DNA from: Shimia biformata
GTDB lineage: Bacteria; Pseudomonadota; Alphaproteobacteria; Rhodobacterales; Rhodobacteraceae
Reading direction: 5' to 3'
NCBI RefSeq assembly: GCF_016888515.1
Contig: NZ_JAFEJK010000001.1
Coordinates: forward strand, 2,956,777 to 3,020,776
DNA length: 64,000 nt
In this document: positions 55,055 through 64,000 of the stretch, one piece after another
How positions within the stretch are numbered: the first letter of the stretch is position 1
How the letters are laid out: each line of letters starts with the position of its first letter
Translations under genes and position numbers: made by a program
Notes under the pieces: model-generated
The model's database searches: none
What the model was told of the DNA's origin: nothing
What the model saw: only the letters and a program-made list of their open reading frames with translations

Positions 55055-55999
55055 ATGCTGAAGATGTACCGCGCCATCTGGCAGGTTTCGGGCCGCAGGC
55101 AGCTGGTGCTGATCGCTCTGTCGATTGCCATTGCCGCCCTTGCCGCGGTGCCCTTGGAATTCCAGAAACAGATCATCAACGGGCTTGAACGTCAGGACAT
55201 GACGTTCGACCACCTGATCTGGCTCTGTGCTTCGATGGCGGGGGCGGTGGTTCTAAGCCTGGGGCTGAAGATGCAGATGGGCTACCGGTCCAGCAAGCTG
55301 GGCGAAGACGTGATCCGGCGTATCCGCAACCGGCTTTACCGCGATGCGGTTCACCAGCCCGATGACACTGAAGGCGCGATCCCGGCGGGCACCCTTGCCG
55401 CGTCGATCGCATCCGAGGCCGAAGAACTGGGCAATTTTGCCGGCAGCGCCTTTTCGCAGCCCGTGGTGCAGGTCGGCACGTTGGTTTCGGTCGTAGGCTA
55501 TATCGCCGCCACCCAGCCAGGCTTGGGGGTGATCGCGCTGGCGACCATCATCCCGCAGGTGGTGATCGTCTTGTTGACTCAGACCAAGGTCAACCAGCAT
55601 GTCGCTGAACGAGTGCGCCTGTTGCGGCGGTCGAATGACACCATCGTCGAGTCCAACCTTGAAAGTCTGGAACAGTCGGTTCTGGCCGATTTCGACCGGA
55701 TCTATGAAACCCGGCGGTCGATGTTTCTGTGGAAGACATCGACCAAGTTCCTTCTCAGCCTGGTCAACCAGATCGGCCTGATTGCCGTGCTGCTTCTGGG
55801 CGGGGCGATGGTGTTGCGTGGCGCAACCGATGTCGGCACGGTGGTTGCGGCAACCATGGGGCTTGGACGTCTGCAGGGGCCGACGAACTTCCTGATCGCC
55901 TTTTACCGACAGGTCAGCGCGACGCAGGTGAAATACGAGTTGCTGCGATCCCTGCGGCAGAACATGGAGCAGCCAGACAGCGCGAAAGCCGAAGGCTGA
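55055..55999 (+). CDS. Orphan ABC transporter transmembrane-domain protein
   Basis: 314 residues with the six-helix fold of type I ABC exporters and a coupling-helix-like RSSKLGEDVIRRIRNRLYRD. It ends shortly after the last helix; there is no ATPase domain and none follows. ATG 55055 is 1 nt after the preceding stop. It may pair with an ATPase elsewhere or have lost transport function. The 238 nt downstream hold the nap promoter region. Confidence 0.7.
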   Translation: MLKMYRAIWQVSGRRQLVLIALSIAIAALAAVPLEFQKQIINGLERQDMTFDHLIWLCASMAGAVVLSLGLKMQMGYRSSKLGEDVIRRIRNRLYRDAVHQPDDTEGAIPAGTLAASIASEAEELGNFAGSAFSQPVVQVGTLVSVVGYIAATQPGLGVIALATIIPQVVIVLLTQTKVNQHVAERVRLLRRSNDTIVESNLESLEQSVLADFDRIYETRRSMFLWKTSTKFLLSLVNQIGLIAVLLLGGAMVLRGATDVGTVVAATMGLGRLQGPTNFLIAFYRQVSATQVKYELLRSLRQNMEQPDSAKAEG

Positions 56000-56151
56000 T
56001 TCTCTCTTTTTCTGTCTTTGGCTCTTTCGCTCTGATGGTGCGCGAAGGCAGCGAGGTTTCGCGCCGCCGCAAAACTCACGGGGAAACCTTACCTTTTGAC
56101 CGGGATCACGGAACGCTGCCTGTGAAATCGACGCAAAAACCGTAAAAAACC

Positions 56152-56165
56152 ATGATCCAGATCAA
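56152..56165 (+). promoter_or_regulatory. FNR/FnrL box upstream of nap operon
   Basis: ATGAT-CCAG-ATCAA, one mismatch from TTGAT-N4-ATCAA, centred about 80 nt before the napF start. FnrL activates nap and other anaerobic genes in Rhodobacter relatives, so oxygen control is likely. The rest of the 56000-56237 gap shows no further motif. Confidence 0.65.
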
Positions 56166-56237
56166 TTCGCGCGTTACCGTGACAGCGTAAATTCCTCATC
56201 GACCGAAACCCATATCGGTCATAGGAAAGCGCGAAAC

Positions 56238-56738
56238 ATGACGAACCAGGCAACCCGACGGGCCTTCTTGCGAGGCGCGTTCAGGCAGCAGGATACAATG
56301 CGTCCCTTCGGGGCGATGGGCGACGGTTTCACCGATGCCTGTACACGGTGCGGCGACTGTTTGACGGCCTGCCCCGAGGCGATCCTGATCGCCGACCGCG
56401 ATGGATTTCCCCGCCTCGACCCCAGCCTTGGCGCCTGCACTTTCTGCGCCGAATGCATTGATGCCTGCGAGACAGACGCCCTGGCCGAAGGCCGCGACTG
56501 GACCTGGCGGGCGCAGGCCGATGACACTTGCCTGTCGGTCGGCGGCGTCTTTTGCCGCACCTGCGAAGACCAGTGCGACGCGCAGGCGATCCGTTTCCGG
56601 CTTCAGACCGGCGGACGCTCGGTTCCTGCCTTCGATACCAATGCCTGCACCGGCTGCGGCGGCTGCGCCAGTGCCTGTCCGGTCGGAGCGATCCAGTTCA
56701 CCAAGATCACACAACTCAAGGAGACCGCCACGTGCTGA
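56238..56738 (+). CDS. napF: Ferredoxin-type protein NapF
   Basis: 166 residues. [4Fe-4S] motifs CTRCGDCLTACP, CTFCAECIDAC and CTGCGGCASACP, with further cysteines between, and an N-terminal RRAFLRG as in NapF. A cytoplasmic factor that helps mature NapA. First gene of the operon; SD AGGAAA upstream. It overlaps napD by 7 nt. Confidence 0.93.
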   Translation: MTNQATRRAFLRGAFRQQDTMRPFGAMGDGFTDACTRCGDCLTACPEAILIADRDGFPRLDPSLGACTFCAECIDACETDALAEGRDWTWRAQADDTCLSVGGVFCRTCEDQCDAQAIRFRLQTGGRSVPAFDTNACTGCGGCASACPVGAIQFTKITQLKETATC

Positions 56739-57001
56739 ATATCTGCGGATGCCTTGTCCACGCCATGCCCGAGATGACCGAGAGCGTCATCGCCGCCATC
56801 AATGCCGGCGCGGGCAGCGAGGTACACGCCCATGAAGACGGGCGGATCGTCGTTACCGTCGAGGACACCAAGGACATGCGCGCCTCGGACCGGATCATGG
56901 AAATGCACCAGATCCCGGGCGTCATCACCGTCACCCTGACTTATCACCATTTCGAGGATCTGCCCCAAGGCGGCCAGCCCCTCGCAACCCCTACACATTG
57001 A
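56732..57001 (+). CDS. napD: NapA chaperone NapD
   Basis: 89 residues from a GTG start behind [26 protein letters not shown] and [15 protein letters not shown] match NapD, which binds the twin-arginine signal of NapA and blocks early export. The GTG start is decided by this SD and the conserved N-terminus. Confidence 0.93.
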   Translation: MLNICGCLVHAMPEMTESVIAAINAGAGSEVHAHEDGRIVVTVEDTKDMRASDRIMEMHQIPGVITVTLTYHHFEDLPQGGQPLATPTH

Positions 57002-57017
57002 ACGGGAGAAACCAGCC

Positions 57018-59507
57018 ATGACATTGCCAACATCCCGCCGCTCGTTCCTGAAGGCGTCGGCCGCTGCCGCCACCGCCTCGGCTGCGGGCATCACCCTGCC
57101 CAACGCTGCCGCCGCGCAGCTTGCCGCGCCCGACATCCGCTGGGACAAGGCGGCCTGCCGCTTCTGCGGCACCGGCTGCTCGGTTCTGGTCGGCGTCAAG
57201 GACGGTAAGGTTGTCGCCACGCAGGGCGACCCGGACGCACCGGTGAACCGTGGCCTGAACTGCATCAAGGGCTATTTCCTGTCCAAGATCATGTACGGCA
57301 AGGACCGCCTGACCACGCCTTTGCTGCGCAAGACCAACGGCGAATATGACAAGAACGGCGAATTCACCGCGGTTTCGTGGGACGAAGCCTTTGACGTCAT
57401 GGCCGAGAAGTTCAAGAAAACCATCAAGGATAAGGGTCCGACCGCCGTCGGCATGTTCGGCTCTGGTCAATGGACGGTCTGGGAAGGCTATGCCGCTGCC
57501 AAGTTCATGAAGGCCGGCCTGCGCTCGAACAATATCGACCCGAACGCGCGTCACTGCATGGCGTCCGCCGTGGTCGGCTTCATGCGCGCCTTCGGCATCG
57601 ACGAGCCGATGGGCTGCTATGACGACCTCGAACATGCGGACACATTTGTCCTGTGGGGATCGAACATGGCCGAGATGCACCCGATCCTGTGGTCGCGTCT
57701 GACCGACACCCGCCTGACCAAACCGGGCTGCGAAGTGCATGTGCTGTCGACCTTTGAGCATCGTTCGTTCGAACTGGCCGACAACGGCATGATCTTCACG
57801 CCGCAGACCGACCTTGCGATCCTGAACTTCATCGCCAACTACATCATCTCGACCGGCGCGGTGAACGAGGAGTTCGTCAAGAACCACGTCAACTTCACCA
57901 AGACCGACACCGACATCGGCTTTGGTCTGCGCGACAGCGATCCGCGCCAGCAGGAAGCGGCCAACCCCGACTCCGGCAAGCTGACCCCGATCACGTTTGA
58001 GGAATATGCCGAAGCGGTTTCGGAATACACGCTTGAGAAAGTGTCGAAACTGTCCGGCGTGCCGGAAGCCCAGCTTCTGCGCCTGGCCCAGCAATATGCC
58101 GATCCGAACCGCAAGGTGATGTCGCTGTGGACCATGGGGTTCAACCAGCACACCCGCGGGTCGTGGGTGAACGGTCTGATGTATAACGTCCACCTTCTGG
58201 TTGGCAAAATCTCGGAACCCGGCAACTCGCCCTTCTCGCTGACGGGTCAGCCCTCGGCCTGCGGCACCGCACGCGAAGTCGGCACCTTTGCCCACCGCCT
58301 GCCCGCCGACATGGTGGTGGCAAACGACAAGCACCGCGCCATTGCCGAAGACAAATGGATGCTGCCCGAAGGCACCATCCCGCCGAAACCGGGCTTCCAC
58401 GCTGTCTTGCAGAACCGCAAGCTGAAGGATGGCGACCTGAACGCCTATTGGGTGATGTGCAACAACAACATGCAGGCCGCGCCCAACATCAACGAAGAAG
58501 GCTGGCCGGGATACCGCAACCCCGAGAACTTCATCGTGGTGTCGGACCCCTACCCGACCGTCACCGCTCTGGCCGCTGACCTGATCCTGCCGACCGCCAT
58601 GTGGGTCGAGAAGGAAGGCGCCTATGGCAACGCCGAACGCCGCACCCAATTCTGGCGCCAGCAGGTCGACGCACCAGGCGAGGCGAAATCGGATCTGTGG
58701 CAACTCATGGAGTTCTCGAAACGCTTCACGGTCGAGGACGTCTGGCCGCAGGACCTGATCGACAAGAAGCCCGAATATGCCGGCAAGACGCTTTACGAGG
58801 TGCTGTTCGAAAACGGCAAGGTCAACAAGTACAGCCTCGACGAACGTCAGGAAGGCTTTGCCAACGACGAATCCGAGCATTTCGGCTTCTATGTCCAGAA
58901 AGGTCTGTTCGAGGAATATGCCGACTTTGGCCGCGGCAAGGCGCATGACCTGGCCGACTTCGATGTCTATCACAAGGCGCGCGGCATGCGCTGGCCCGTG
59001 GTCGACGGCAAGGAGACGCTCTATCGCTTCCGCGAGGGCTATGACCCCTATGTCGAAAAGGGCAAGGGCGTGCAGTTCTATGGCAAGCCCGACGGTCGTG
59101 CGAACATCATCTTCGCGCCTTACGAAGCACCGCCCGAGGTGCCGGACGAGGAATATGACCTGTGGCTGGTCACCGGCCGCGTGCTGGAACACTGGCATTC
59201 GGGTTCGATGACCCGGCGCGTGCCCGAGCTGCACCGCTCGTTCACGCAGGCGGTTCTGTTCATGCACCCCGAAGACGCCAAGGATCGTGGACTGCGCCGC
59301 GGACAAGAGATCACAATCTCGACCCGTCGCGGCGAGGTCCAGTCCCGCATCGAAACCCGTGGTCGGAACAAGATGCCCCGTGGCGTCGTGTTCCACCCGT
59401 GGTTCGACGAGGGCCAGCTGACCAACAAGCTGACGCTGGATGCGACCTGCCCGTTGTCGAAGGAAACCGACTTCAAGAAATGCGCCTGCAAAGTCGAGCG
59501 CGCCTGA
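57018..59507 (+). CDS. napA: Periplasmic nitrate reductase catalytic subunit
   Basis: 829 residues. A Tat signal SRRSFLK at 6-12 leads to cleavage near AAAQLAAP. The [4Fe-4S] cysteines are Cys47, 50, 54 and 82 (CRFCGTGC), Lys84 bridges to the cofactor, and Cys180 ([10 protein letters not shown]) binds molybdenum. Binds Mo-bisMGD and reduces nitrate to nitrite in the periplasm. SD ACGGGAGAAACC. Full length for the family. Confidence 0.97.
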   Translation: MTLPTSRRSFLKASAAAATASAAGITLPNAAAAQLAAPDIRWDKAACRFCGTGCSVLVGVKDGKVVATQGDPDAPVNRGLNCIKGYFLSKIMYGKDRLTTPLLRKTNGEYDKNGEFTAVSWDEAFDVMAEKFKKTIKDKGPTAVGMFGSGQWTVWEGYAAAKFMKAGLRSNNIDPNARHCMASAVVGFMRAFGIDEPMGCYDDLEHADTFVLWGSNMAEMHPILWSRLTDTRLTKPGCEVHVLSTFEHRSFELADNGMIFTPQTDLAILNFIANYIISTGAVNEEFVKNHVNFTKTDTDIGFGLRDSDPRQQEAANPDSGKLTPITFEEYAEAVSEYTLEKVSKLSGVPEAQLLRLAQQYADPNRKVMSLWTMGFNQHTRGSWVNGLMYNVHLLVGKISEPGNSPFSLTGQPSACGTAREVGTFAHRLPADMVVANDKHRAIAEDKWMLPEGTIPPKPGFHAVLQNRKLKDGDLNAYWVMCNNNMQAAPNINEEGWPGYRNPENFIVVSDPYPTVTALAADLILPTAMWVEKEGAYGNAERRTQFWRQQVDAPGEAKSDLWQLMEFSKRFTVEDVWPQDLIDKKPEYAGKTLYEVLFENGKVNKYSLDERQEGFANDESEHFGFYVQKGLFEEYADFGRGKAHDLADFDVYHKARGMRWPVVDGKETLYRFREGYDPYVEKGKGVQFYGKPDGRANIIFAPYEAPPEVPDEEYDLWLVTGRVLEHWHSGSMTRRVPELHRSFTQAVLFMHPEDAKDRGLRRGQEITISTRRGEVQSRIETRGRNKMPRGVVFHPWFDEGQLTNKLTLDATCPLSKETDFKKCACKVERA

Positions 59508-59530
59508 TCTGAAGTGAGAAAGTAAAAGCG

Positions 59531-60382
59531 ATGTCCGCCACCACCAAACGCACCCCCAAGTCGCCCGACCGGCGCCGGTTCCTTCAGGACTCGGCCCGAG
59601 CGGTGGCGGGGTGCGCGGTGGCGGGCACGTTCCTGGCGAAACTCGCCACGGATGCCCGCGCCCTGCCCGCGCAGGCGATCCGCCCCCCGGGCGCCTTGCC
59701 CGAAAAGGATTTTCTGGCCGCCTGCATTCGCTGCGGCCTCTGTGTCCGCGATTGCCCCTATGACACACTCAAGCTGGCCGAGCTTGGTGTCGATGGCGCG
59801 GCAACCGGCACCCCGTTTTTCACCGCCCGCGATGTGCCTTGCGAGATGTGCGAGGATATCCCTTGCGTCGTCGCCTGCCCAACGGGTGCGCTGGACCATG
59901 ACCTGACCGATATCGACGACGCCCGGATGGGGGTCGCAGTGCTGATCGATCAGGAAAACTGTCTGAACGCGCTGGGTTTGCGCTGTGACGTCTGCTACCG
60001 CGTCTGCCCCGTCATCGACGAGGCGATCACGCTGGAACTGTCGCATAACGAACGCTCAGGTAGCCACGCGATCTTCATGCCGACTGTCCATGCCGACAAA
60101 TGCACCGGCTGCGGCAAATGCGAAAAATCCTGCGTGTTGCCACATGAAAGCGCGATCAAGGTGCTGCCGCATCGTATCGCGCGCGCGGATTCGGCCGAGC
60201 ATTACCGGCTGGGCTGGGAAGAAAAAGACGCCAAGGGCGGGCCTGTCGTCGATGGCATCATCGATCTGCCCGACAGACTGCCGGGACCGGGCACCGACAA
60301 CCTCGCGGCGCCAGGTGGCTATGAGGGTGGGTTCGAGCCGGCATTCAAACTGCCCGGAACAGGCGCGGAGGTGACGCAATGA
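59531..60382 (+). CDS. napG: Nap ferredoxin subunit NapG
   Basis: 283 residues. A Tat-like [11 protein letters not shown] precedes four [4Fe-4S] motifs: [35 protein letters not shown] and [11 protein letters not shown]. NapG passes electrons from NapH toward NapC/NapB. It ends in an ATGA overlap with napH. Confidence 0.95.
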   Translation: MSATTKRTPKSPDRRRFLQDSARAVAGCAVAGTFLAKLATDARALPAQAIRPPGALPEKDFLAACIRCGLCVRDCPYDTLKLAELGVDGAATGTPFFTARDVPCEMCEDIPCVVACPTGALDHDLTDIDDARMGVAVLIDQENCLNALGLRCDVCYRVCPVIDEAITLELSHNERSGSHAIFMPTVHADKCTGCGKCEKSCVLPHESAIKVLPHRIARADSAEHYRLGWEEKDAKGGPVVDGIIDLPDRLPGPGTDNLAAPGGYEGGFEPAFKLPGTGAEVTQ

Positions 60383-61302
60383 GCGACAAGACCCGCCTGC
60401 CCGTGAACGCCGAGGCCATCGCCGAAAAGGGCTGGTTGCAGGCGCATAAATACCTTCTGCTGCGGCGGGCGTCGCAGCTGTTTTTCCTGTGTCTTTTCAT
60501 GCTGGGCCCGTGGTTCGGCATCTGGTGGGTCAAAGGCAACCTGTCGGGATCGCTGACCTTCGACGTGCTGCCGCTGACCGATCCGTTCATCGCGCTGCAA
60601 TCGCTTGTCGCAGGCTATTGGCCCGAGACCACCGCCCTGATCGGGGCCGTGATCGTCGCTGTGGCCTATGCGCTGATCGGAGGCCGGGTCTATTGCAGCT
60701 GGGTCTGCCCGATCAACCCGGTCACCGACGGGGCGCACTGGCTGCATGACAAGCTGGGGCTGGCCAAGGGCTGGCAGCCCAAGCGCAACACGCGCTACTG
60801 GGTGCTGGGCATGGTGCTGGCGGCGTCGGCAATCATGGGCACGGTCGCCTGGGAACTGGTCAACCCGATTTCGATGCTGCATCGCGGGCTGATCTTTGGC
60901 GTCGGCTTTGCATGGACCTTCGTCCTTGCCGTGTTCCTCTTTGATCTGTTCGTATCGCGGCGCGGCTGGTGCGGGCATCTCTGCCCGGTCGGAGCCTTCT
61001 ACGGGCTTCTTGGCACCAAGTCCCTATTGCGGGTGAGCGCCACCAAACGCGCCGAATGCGACGATTGCATGGACTGTTTCGCAGTCTGCCCCGAAATGCA
61101 TGTGATCACCCCCGCCCTGCGCGGAAAATCCGATGAGACGCCTCTCATCCTGTCACCAGACTGCACCAATTGCGGCCGCTGCATCGATGTATGCGCGCCC
61201 AATGTCTTTGAATTCACCCACCGTTTCGACGGACGCGAGGCCCCGGCCCGCCCCGCCCGAACCAAATCCCAACCTGCATCCGGGGCCAGCCGCGCCGCCT
61301 GA
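60379..61302 (+). CDS. napH: Quinol dehydrogenase membrane subunit NapH
   Basis: 307 residues. Four membrane helices with [12 protein letters not shown] and [12 protein letters not shown] between them, then two [4Fe-4S] motifs, [12 protein letters not shown] and [13 protein letters not shown]. NapGH is an additional route for quinol electrons besides NapC. Start coupled to napG. Confidence 0.95.
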   Translation: MSDKTRLPVNAEAIAEKGWLQAHKYLLLRRASQLFFLCLFMLGPWFGIWWVKGNLSGSLTFDVLPLTDPFIALQSLVAGYWPETTALIGAVIVAVAYALIGGRVYCSWVCPINPVTDGAHWLHDKLGLAKGWQPKRNTRYWVLGMVLAASAIMGTVAWELVNPISMLHRGLIFGVGFAWTFVLAVFLFDLFVSRRGWCGHLCPVGAFYGLLGTKSLLRVSATKRAECDDCMDCFAVCPEMHVITPALRGKSDETPLILSPDCTNCGRCIDVCAPNVFEFTHRFDGREAPARPARTKSQPASGASRAA

Positions 61303-61323
61303 GCAAGCACACGGAGAAAACCC

Positions 61324-61752
61324 ATGAAGAAAAATCTCATCATCAGCGTCATCACCGCAGCGGCCGTGTTTTCCGCCGGGCTCGTGACCGCGCAATCGGC
61401 GTCCGTCGAGTCGCTGCGTGGCGGTCAGGTCGACGATTATGTCGGTCTCCAGGAAAACTGGCAGCAGGACAAGAAACGGTTCAACCGCAACTATCGCCAG
61501 CAGCCGCCGCTGATCCCGCACTCGATCGACCAGTACCAGGTCGACCTGAAAGCGAACCAGTGCCTTGGCTGCCATGACTGGTCCGCCGCCGGCGATCGCA
61601 ATGCGCCGACGCTCTCGATGACCCACTATCTGGACCGCGAAGGTAACCAGCTGGACCGCGTCGCCGGAACCCGCTGGTTCTGCACGCAATGCCACGTCCC
61701 GCAGGCCGATGCGCCGGAACTGGTCGAAAACGAGTTTGACGCCAGCAAGTAA
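61324..61752 (+). CDS. napB: Nitrate reductase cytochrome subunit NapB
   Basis: 142 residues. A signal peptide (LIISVITAAAVFSAGLVTA) and two c-type haem sites, CLGCH and CTQCH. It is the soluble partner of NapA that accepts electrons from NapC. Starts 21 nt after napH. Confidence 0.95.
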   Translation: MKKNLIISVITAAAVFSAGLVTAQSASVESLRGGQVDDYVGLQENWQQDKKRFNRNYRQQPPLIPHSIDQYQVDLKANQCLGCHDWSAAGDRNAPTLSMTHYLDREGNQLDRVAGTRWFCTQCHVPQADAPELVENEFDASK

Positions 61753-61785
61753 CGAGGCCCAAGGGGACGAACGAGGAAACAAGCG

Positions 61786-62508
61786 ATGACTGACAACAAC
61801 TCTCCCGAACCCCGCCCCGGCTTCTTCCGCCGGGTGTGGAACGGTTTCTGGTCAACGTCCGGTGTCGTGACGGTTGGCTTCACCCTGATCGCCGGGTTCC
61901 TGGCCGGGATCATCTTCTGGGGCGGCTTCCACTGGTCGATGGAAATGACCAACACCGAGGAATTCTGCACCGGGTGCCACACGATGGAGACAAACCTCGG
62001 CGAATACCGCGAGACCATCCACTACAACAACCGTTCCGGTGTGCGTGCGATCTGTTCGGACTGCCACGTGCCGAAGGAATGGAACCACAAGGTCAAAGCC
62101 AAGATCATGGCAGTCAAGGACGTCTATCACGAGGTGATGGGCACCATCGACACGCCTGAAAAATACGAGGATCACCGCCTCAGCATGGCTGCCCAGACCT
62201 GGCGCAAGATGAAGAAATCCGACAGCCGCGAATGCCGCAACTGCCACAAGTTCGACTATATGGACTTCCCAGTGCAGGAAGCACGGGCTGCGGATGCTCA
62301 CCAGCGCGCCATCGACGATGACATGACCTGTATCGACTGCCACCAGGGTATCGCCCACCAGTTGCCCGAGGGCTATCAGGAAAAATACAAGTCCGTGGTC
62401 GAGGACCTGGCAGCGGATACCGGCAATCAGGACGGCAAGACCGTCAGCTTCGCCGCCCTGCGCGCCTTCCTTGGCGGCGACGATGCAACAGACGTGACGG
62501 AAAGGTAA
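61786..62508 (+). CDS. napC: Membrane tetrahaem cytochrome NapC
   Basis: 240 residues. One N-terminal membrane helix and four haem motifs: CTGCH, CSDCH, CRNCH and CIDCH. The NapC/NirT family oxidises quinol and feeds NapB. The C-terminus extends about 30 residues past the last haem, in a hydrophilic acidic tail (DDATDVTER). The 85-aa gene starts 4 nt later. Confidence 0.95.
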   Translation: MTDNNSPEPRPGFFRRVWNGFWSTSGVVTVGFTLIAGFLAGIIFWGGFHWSMEMTNTEEFCTGCHTMETNLGEYRETIHYNNRSGVRAICSDCHVPKEWNHKVKAKIMAVKDVYHEVMGTIDTPEKYEDHRLSMAAQTWRKMKKSDSRECRNCHKFDYMDFPVQEARAADAHQRAIDDDMTCIDCHQGIAHQLPEGYQEKYKSVVEDLAADTGNQDGKTVSFAALRAFLGGDDATDVTER

Positions 62509-62512
62509 TCAG

Positions 62513-62770
62513 ATGCTCGAATTCTTGGGAACTGTCGGAGGTGCCGTTCTGGGTCTGCCGGGCGTCCTTGGTCTTGCCCTTGGCATGATGACCCGCAACC
62601 CGATTTTTGGCGGAGTGTTCGGCGCGGTCGTCGCCGTGATCCAGGCATTCATCTTTGCCAAATTCGACTTTGGCAACATCGCGGTGTTTGATCTTGTGAT
62701 CGCCATCGGCGTCGGTGTGCTGGCCGGGGTTGTCGGCTCGGCGATCCGGGTCAAGGGGACCGTGGCCTGA
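62513..62770 (+). CDS. Small Gly-rich membrane protein appended to nap operon
   Basis: 85 residues, mostly hydrophobic, with about three predicted helices (LGLPGVLGLALGMMT, FGGVFGAVVAVIQAFIF, DLVIAIGVGVLAGVV). It starts 4 nt after napC and shares its terminator, so it is transcribed with nap. It does not resemble NapE or NapK. The Gly-rich, 80-90-residue form recalls transglycosylase-associated GlsB/YeaQ proteins, but only loosely. Role unknown. Confidence 0.6.
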   Translation: MLEFLGTVGGAVLGLPGVLGLALGMMTRNPIFGGVFGAVVAVIQAFIFAKFDFGNIAVFDLVIAIGVGVLAGVVGSAIRVKGTVA

Positions 62771-62797
62771 CGCCATAACCACCACGCATGAAAGAAA

Positions 62798-62825
62798 AGG
62801 GCCCGCTCATCCGAGCGGGCCTAGT
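62798..62825 (+). terminator. Intrinsic terminator of nap operon
   Basis: GGCCCGCTC / GAGCGGGCC, a perfect 9-bp stem with an ATCC loop, followed by TAGTTTATT. It lies 29 nt after the last gene of the operon. Confidence 0.75.
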
Positions 62826-63085
62826 TTATTGGAAAACCGTGGAAACCGGAAAACCCCGGTGGACCAGCCACAGACGCGCCGCGACCGACCCGGTGGCGCC
62901 ACCCACGACAGCGCCTCTTGTCACACAAGATGGGGGGCCGACGAGGGGCAGGCTCGGGATGAGGCGTCCGGGTTTTGGGATTTTGCGACAACGACGCGGC
63001 GCGTGACCAAAATCCCTGCGGCAAAAGCTTCGATTGAAACACGCCCCCCGTCATGGTTTACAAATCCCCCACAGCCACAAGGGAC
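62826..63085. other. Gene-free stretch after nap terminator
   Basis: No convincing gene. Open frames here lack starts, ribosome sites and family features. A short run of related units GGAAAACCGTGGAAACCGGAA lies at 62831-62851. Nothing else stands out; it should hold the promoter of the VanZ-like gene. Confidence 0.5.
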
Positions 63086-63496
63086 ATGCGAAGAATGCCC
63101 GCACCATCCATCCGCCCCCACTGGCCCAGCCTGATCGCCTTGGCGATGACGCTGACCATCGCGGCGATGATCTGTTGGGCGACATTGACCCCGGTGCGCG
63201 CGCCATCCGGTCTTCCGGGCAACGACAAGGCGTATCATTTCATCGCCTTTGCCATGCTTTCCCTGCCCTGCGCGATCCTCTCGCCGCGTTGGTTGGTCGC
63301 GCTGATTCCGCTGGCGCTTGTTTTTGGTGCGATGATCGAAGTGATCCAGCCAATGGTGGGGCGCGAAAGGGAACTGGCGGATTTCTCGGCAGACTCGCTG
63401 GGTGCCGCCTGTGGCGCGGCCCTTGGCATCTTCCTGATCCGAAAACCGGTGCTTTTCTTCCTGCGCGCGCGCCGTGCCAAATTGCACACAGATTAG
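63086..63496 (+). CDS. VanZ-like membrane protein
   Basis: 136 residues (ATG 63095 is an alternative start). About four hydrophobic helices, with the motif GNDKAYHFIAFAMLSL typical of VanZ-family proteins and FGAMIEVIQPMVGRERELADF. The C-terminus is basic. The function of most VanZ-like proteins outside vancomycin operons is not known. It precedes a YjbH-like gene, perhaps in a cell-surface context. Confidence 0.75.
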   Translation: MRRMPAPSIRPHWPSLIALAMTLTIAAMICWATLTPVRAPSGLPGNDKAYHFIAFAMLSLPCAILSPRWLVALIPLALVFGAMIEVIQPMVGRERELADFSADSLGAACGAALGIFLIRKPVLFFLRARRAKLHTD

Positions 63497-63584
63497 GCGT
63501 GCGCCACTCACGGCGATTTACAGACCGCGATCAACCGATTAGTGACAAGGGAAACTGGCACAGGCATTCGAGTGAGCAAACCCT

Positions 63585-64000
63585 ATGTCCCAACAGCCTG
63601 ACATACCGGGAACGACCGGAAAGGCGGCAGGTTCAAATCGGGCGGCGTGGAAGCTGGGAACGGCCTCCGTCCTCATCGGCTCCATGCTTGTCGTACCGTC
63701 GGGCCATGCCGAACAATGGGTCAGCTACAATGGCTATGGCGCGCCGGGGCTGGTGGATTTGCCCACGGCAGAGGCCTCGCCCGATGCCGAGCTTTACACC
63801 ACGTTCTCGGTTTTCAACAAAACGCTGCGCTCGTCCATCGGCTTTCAGATCACACCCAGACTGTCGGCGCAGTTCCGCTATACCGCGACGGATGGCGATA
63901 TCGTGGGCGGCGTCTGGGCCGGACGCGACTACTTCGACCGCAGTTTTGACGTCCGCTATCAGCTCCTGACGGAAACCGACCGCAGACCGGGTGTTGCGAT
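63585..64000 (+). CDS. YjbH-like exopolysaccharide protein, N-terminal part
   Basis: Open to the window edge; 138 residues visible. A hydrophobic segment (LGTASVLIGSMLVVPSGHA) acts as signal peptide. APGLVDLPTAEASPDAELY and the beta-strand-rich TPRLSAQFRYT, YFDRSFDVRYQLLTE fit YjbH, an outer-membrane lipoprotein-like partner in exopolysaccharide production; no lipobox cysteine is seen in this copy. The rest lies beyond the window, so the call is provisional. Confidence 0.65.
   Translation, partial: MSQQPDIPGTTGKAAGSNRAAWKLGTASVLIGSMLVVPSGHAEQWVSYNGYGAPGLVDLPTAEASPDAELYTTFSVFNKTLRSSIGFQITPRLSAQFRYTATDGDIVGGVWAGRDYFDRSFDVRYQLLTETDRRPGVA

Noticed and set aside
56991-59768. Very long open frame on the strand opposite napA
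   Set aside because: It mirrors napA codon structure, has no family features and lies over a gene with full Mo and Fe-S motifs. High G+C makes such antisense frames common.
63086-63496. Vancomycin-resistance VanZ
   Set aside because: No other van gene is present and the host type is Gram-negative; only VanZ-like membrane topology is supported.

Overview
The window is a G+C-rich stretch of bacterial chromosome that most resembles a marine Rhodobacteraceae (Roseobacter-group) alphaproteobacterium. Reasons: a perfect direct-repeat LexA box of the alphaproteobacterial type (GAAC-N7-GAAC, 913-927), a CarD/CdnL regulator near ferredoxin FdxA, an S4 RNA-binding protein and a SUV3-like helicase, an RpoH with the alphaproteobacterial form of the RpoH box, many stop/start overlaps of the ATGA or GTGA type, and catabolic genes typical of the group (choline-sulfatase-like enzyme, polyamine-type ABC transporter, glutaryl-CoA dehydrogenase). 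No rRNA, tRNA, CRISPR array, integrase or insertion sequence was found. Gene density is high; the only gene-free gap over 300 nt is 62771-63085. All assignments come from reading protein motifs and gene order, not from database searches.

Layout. 1-7.3 kb: aldo/keto reductase (cut by the window edge), an SOS-boxed orphan ImuA-like protein, TetR, SDR, MFS transporter, metG and agmatinase, the last with a strongly folded leader. 7.3-16.8 kb: a catabolic/transport cluster around a TetR gene: choline-sulfatase-like sulfatase, YtcJ-type amidohydrolase, a PotABCD-type ABC transporter and a NylB-like serine hydrolase. 16.8-19.9 kb: a glutarate module (glutaryl-CoA dehydrogenase, family III CoA-transferase, XRE-cupin regulator) with a clean operator-like palindrome. 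19.9-24.6 kb: a four-gene operon (flavin monooxygenase, BASS transporter, epimerase, SDR) in which every junction is a 4-nt overlap, opposite a TetR gene. 24.6-38.7 kb: mixed genes including MetY next to a C17G13 homopolymer tract, a SIMPL protein, a large PilM/PilP-like fusion, HppD plus an Lrp regulator, a Kef-type antiporter, CobT/CobS, CarD and FdxA.

38.7-43.3 kb: a TPR protein, SUV3-like helicase and S4 protein form a tight minus-strand operon. Between helicase and S4 sit two low-G+C genes, a 104-aa unknown protein and a PIN-domain nuclease, joined on both sides by 4-nt overlaps. This is the best candidate for an undescribed system. 43.3-56 kb: lipid and peptide hydrolases, an endonuclease V fused to an unknown N-terminal domain, a Gly/Asn-repeat secreted protein, a DksA-type zinc finger, a renal-dipeptidase homologue, a polysaccharide-related pair whose Shine-Dalgarno lies inside the rpoH terminator, RpoH, and RluD, whose start codon overlaps that of its divergent neighbour.

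56-62.8 kb: a complete periplasmic nitrate reductase operon napFDAGHBC plus a small membrane protein, led by a near-consensus FNR box. 63-64 kb: a VanZ-like protein and the start of a YjbH-like exopolysaccharide gene that runs off the window.
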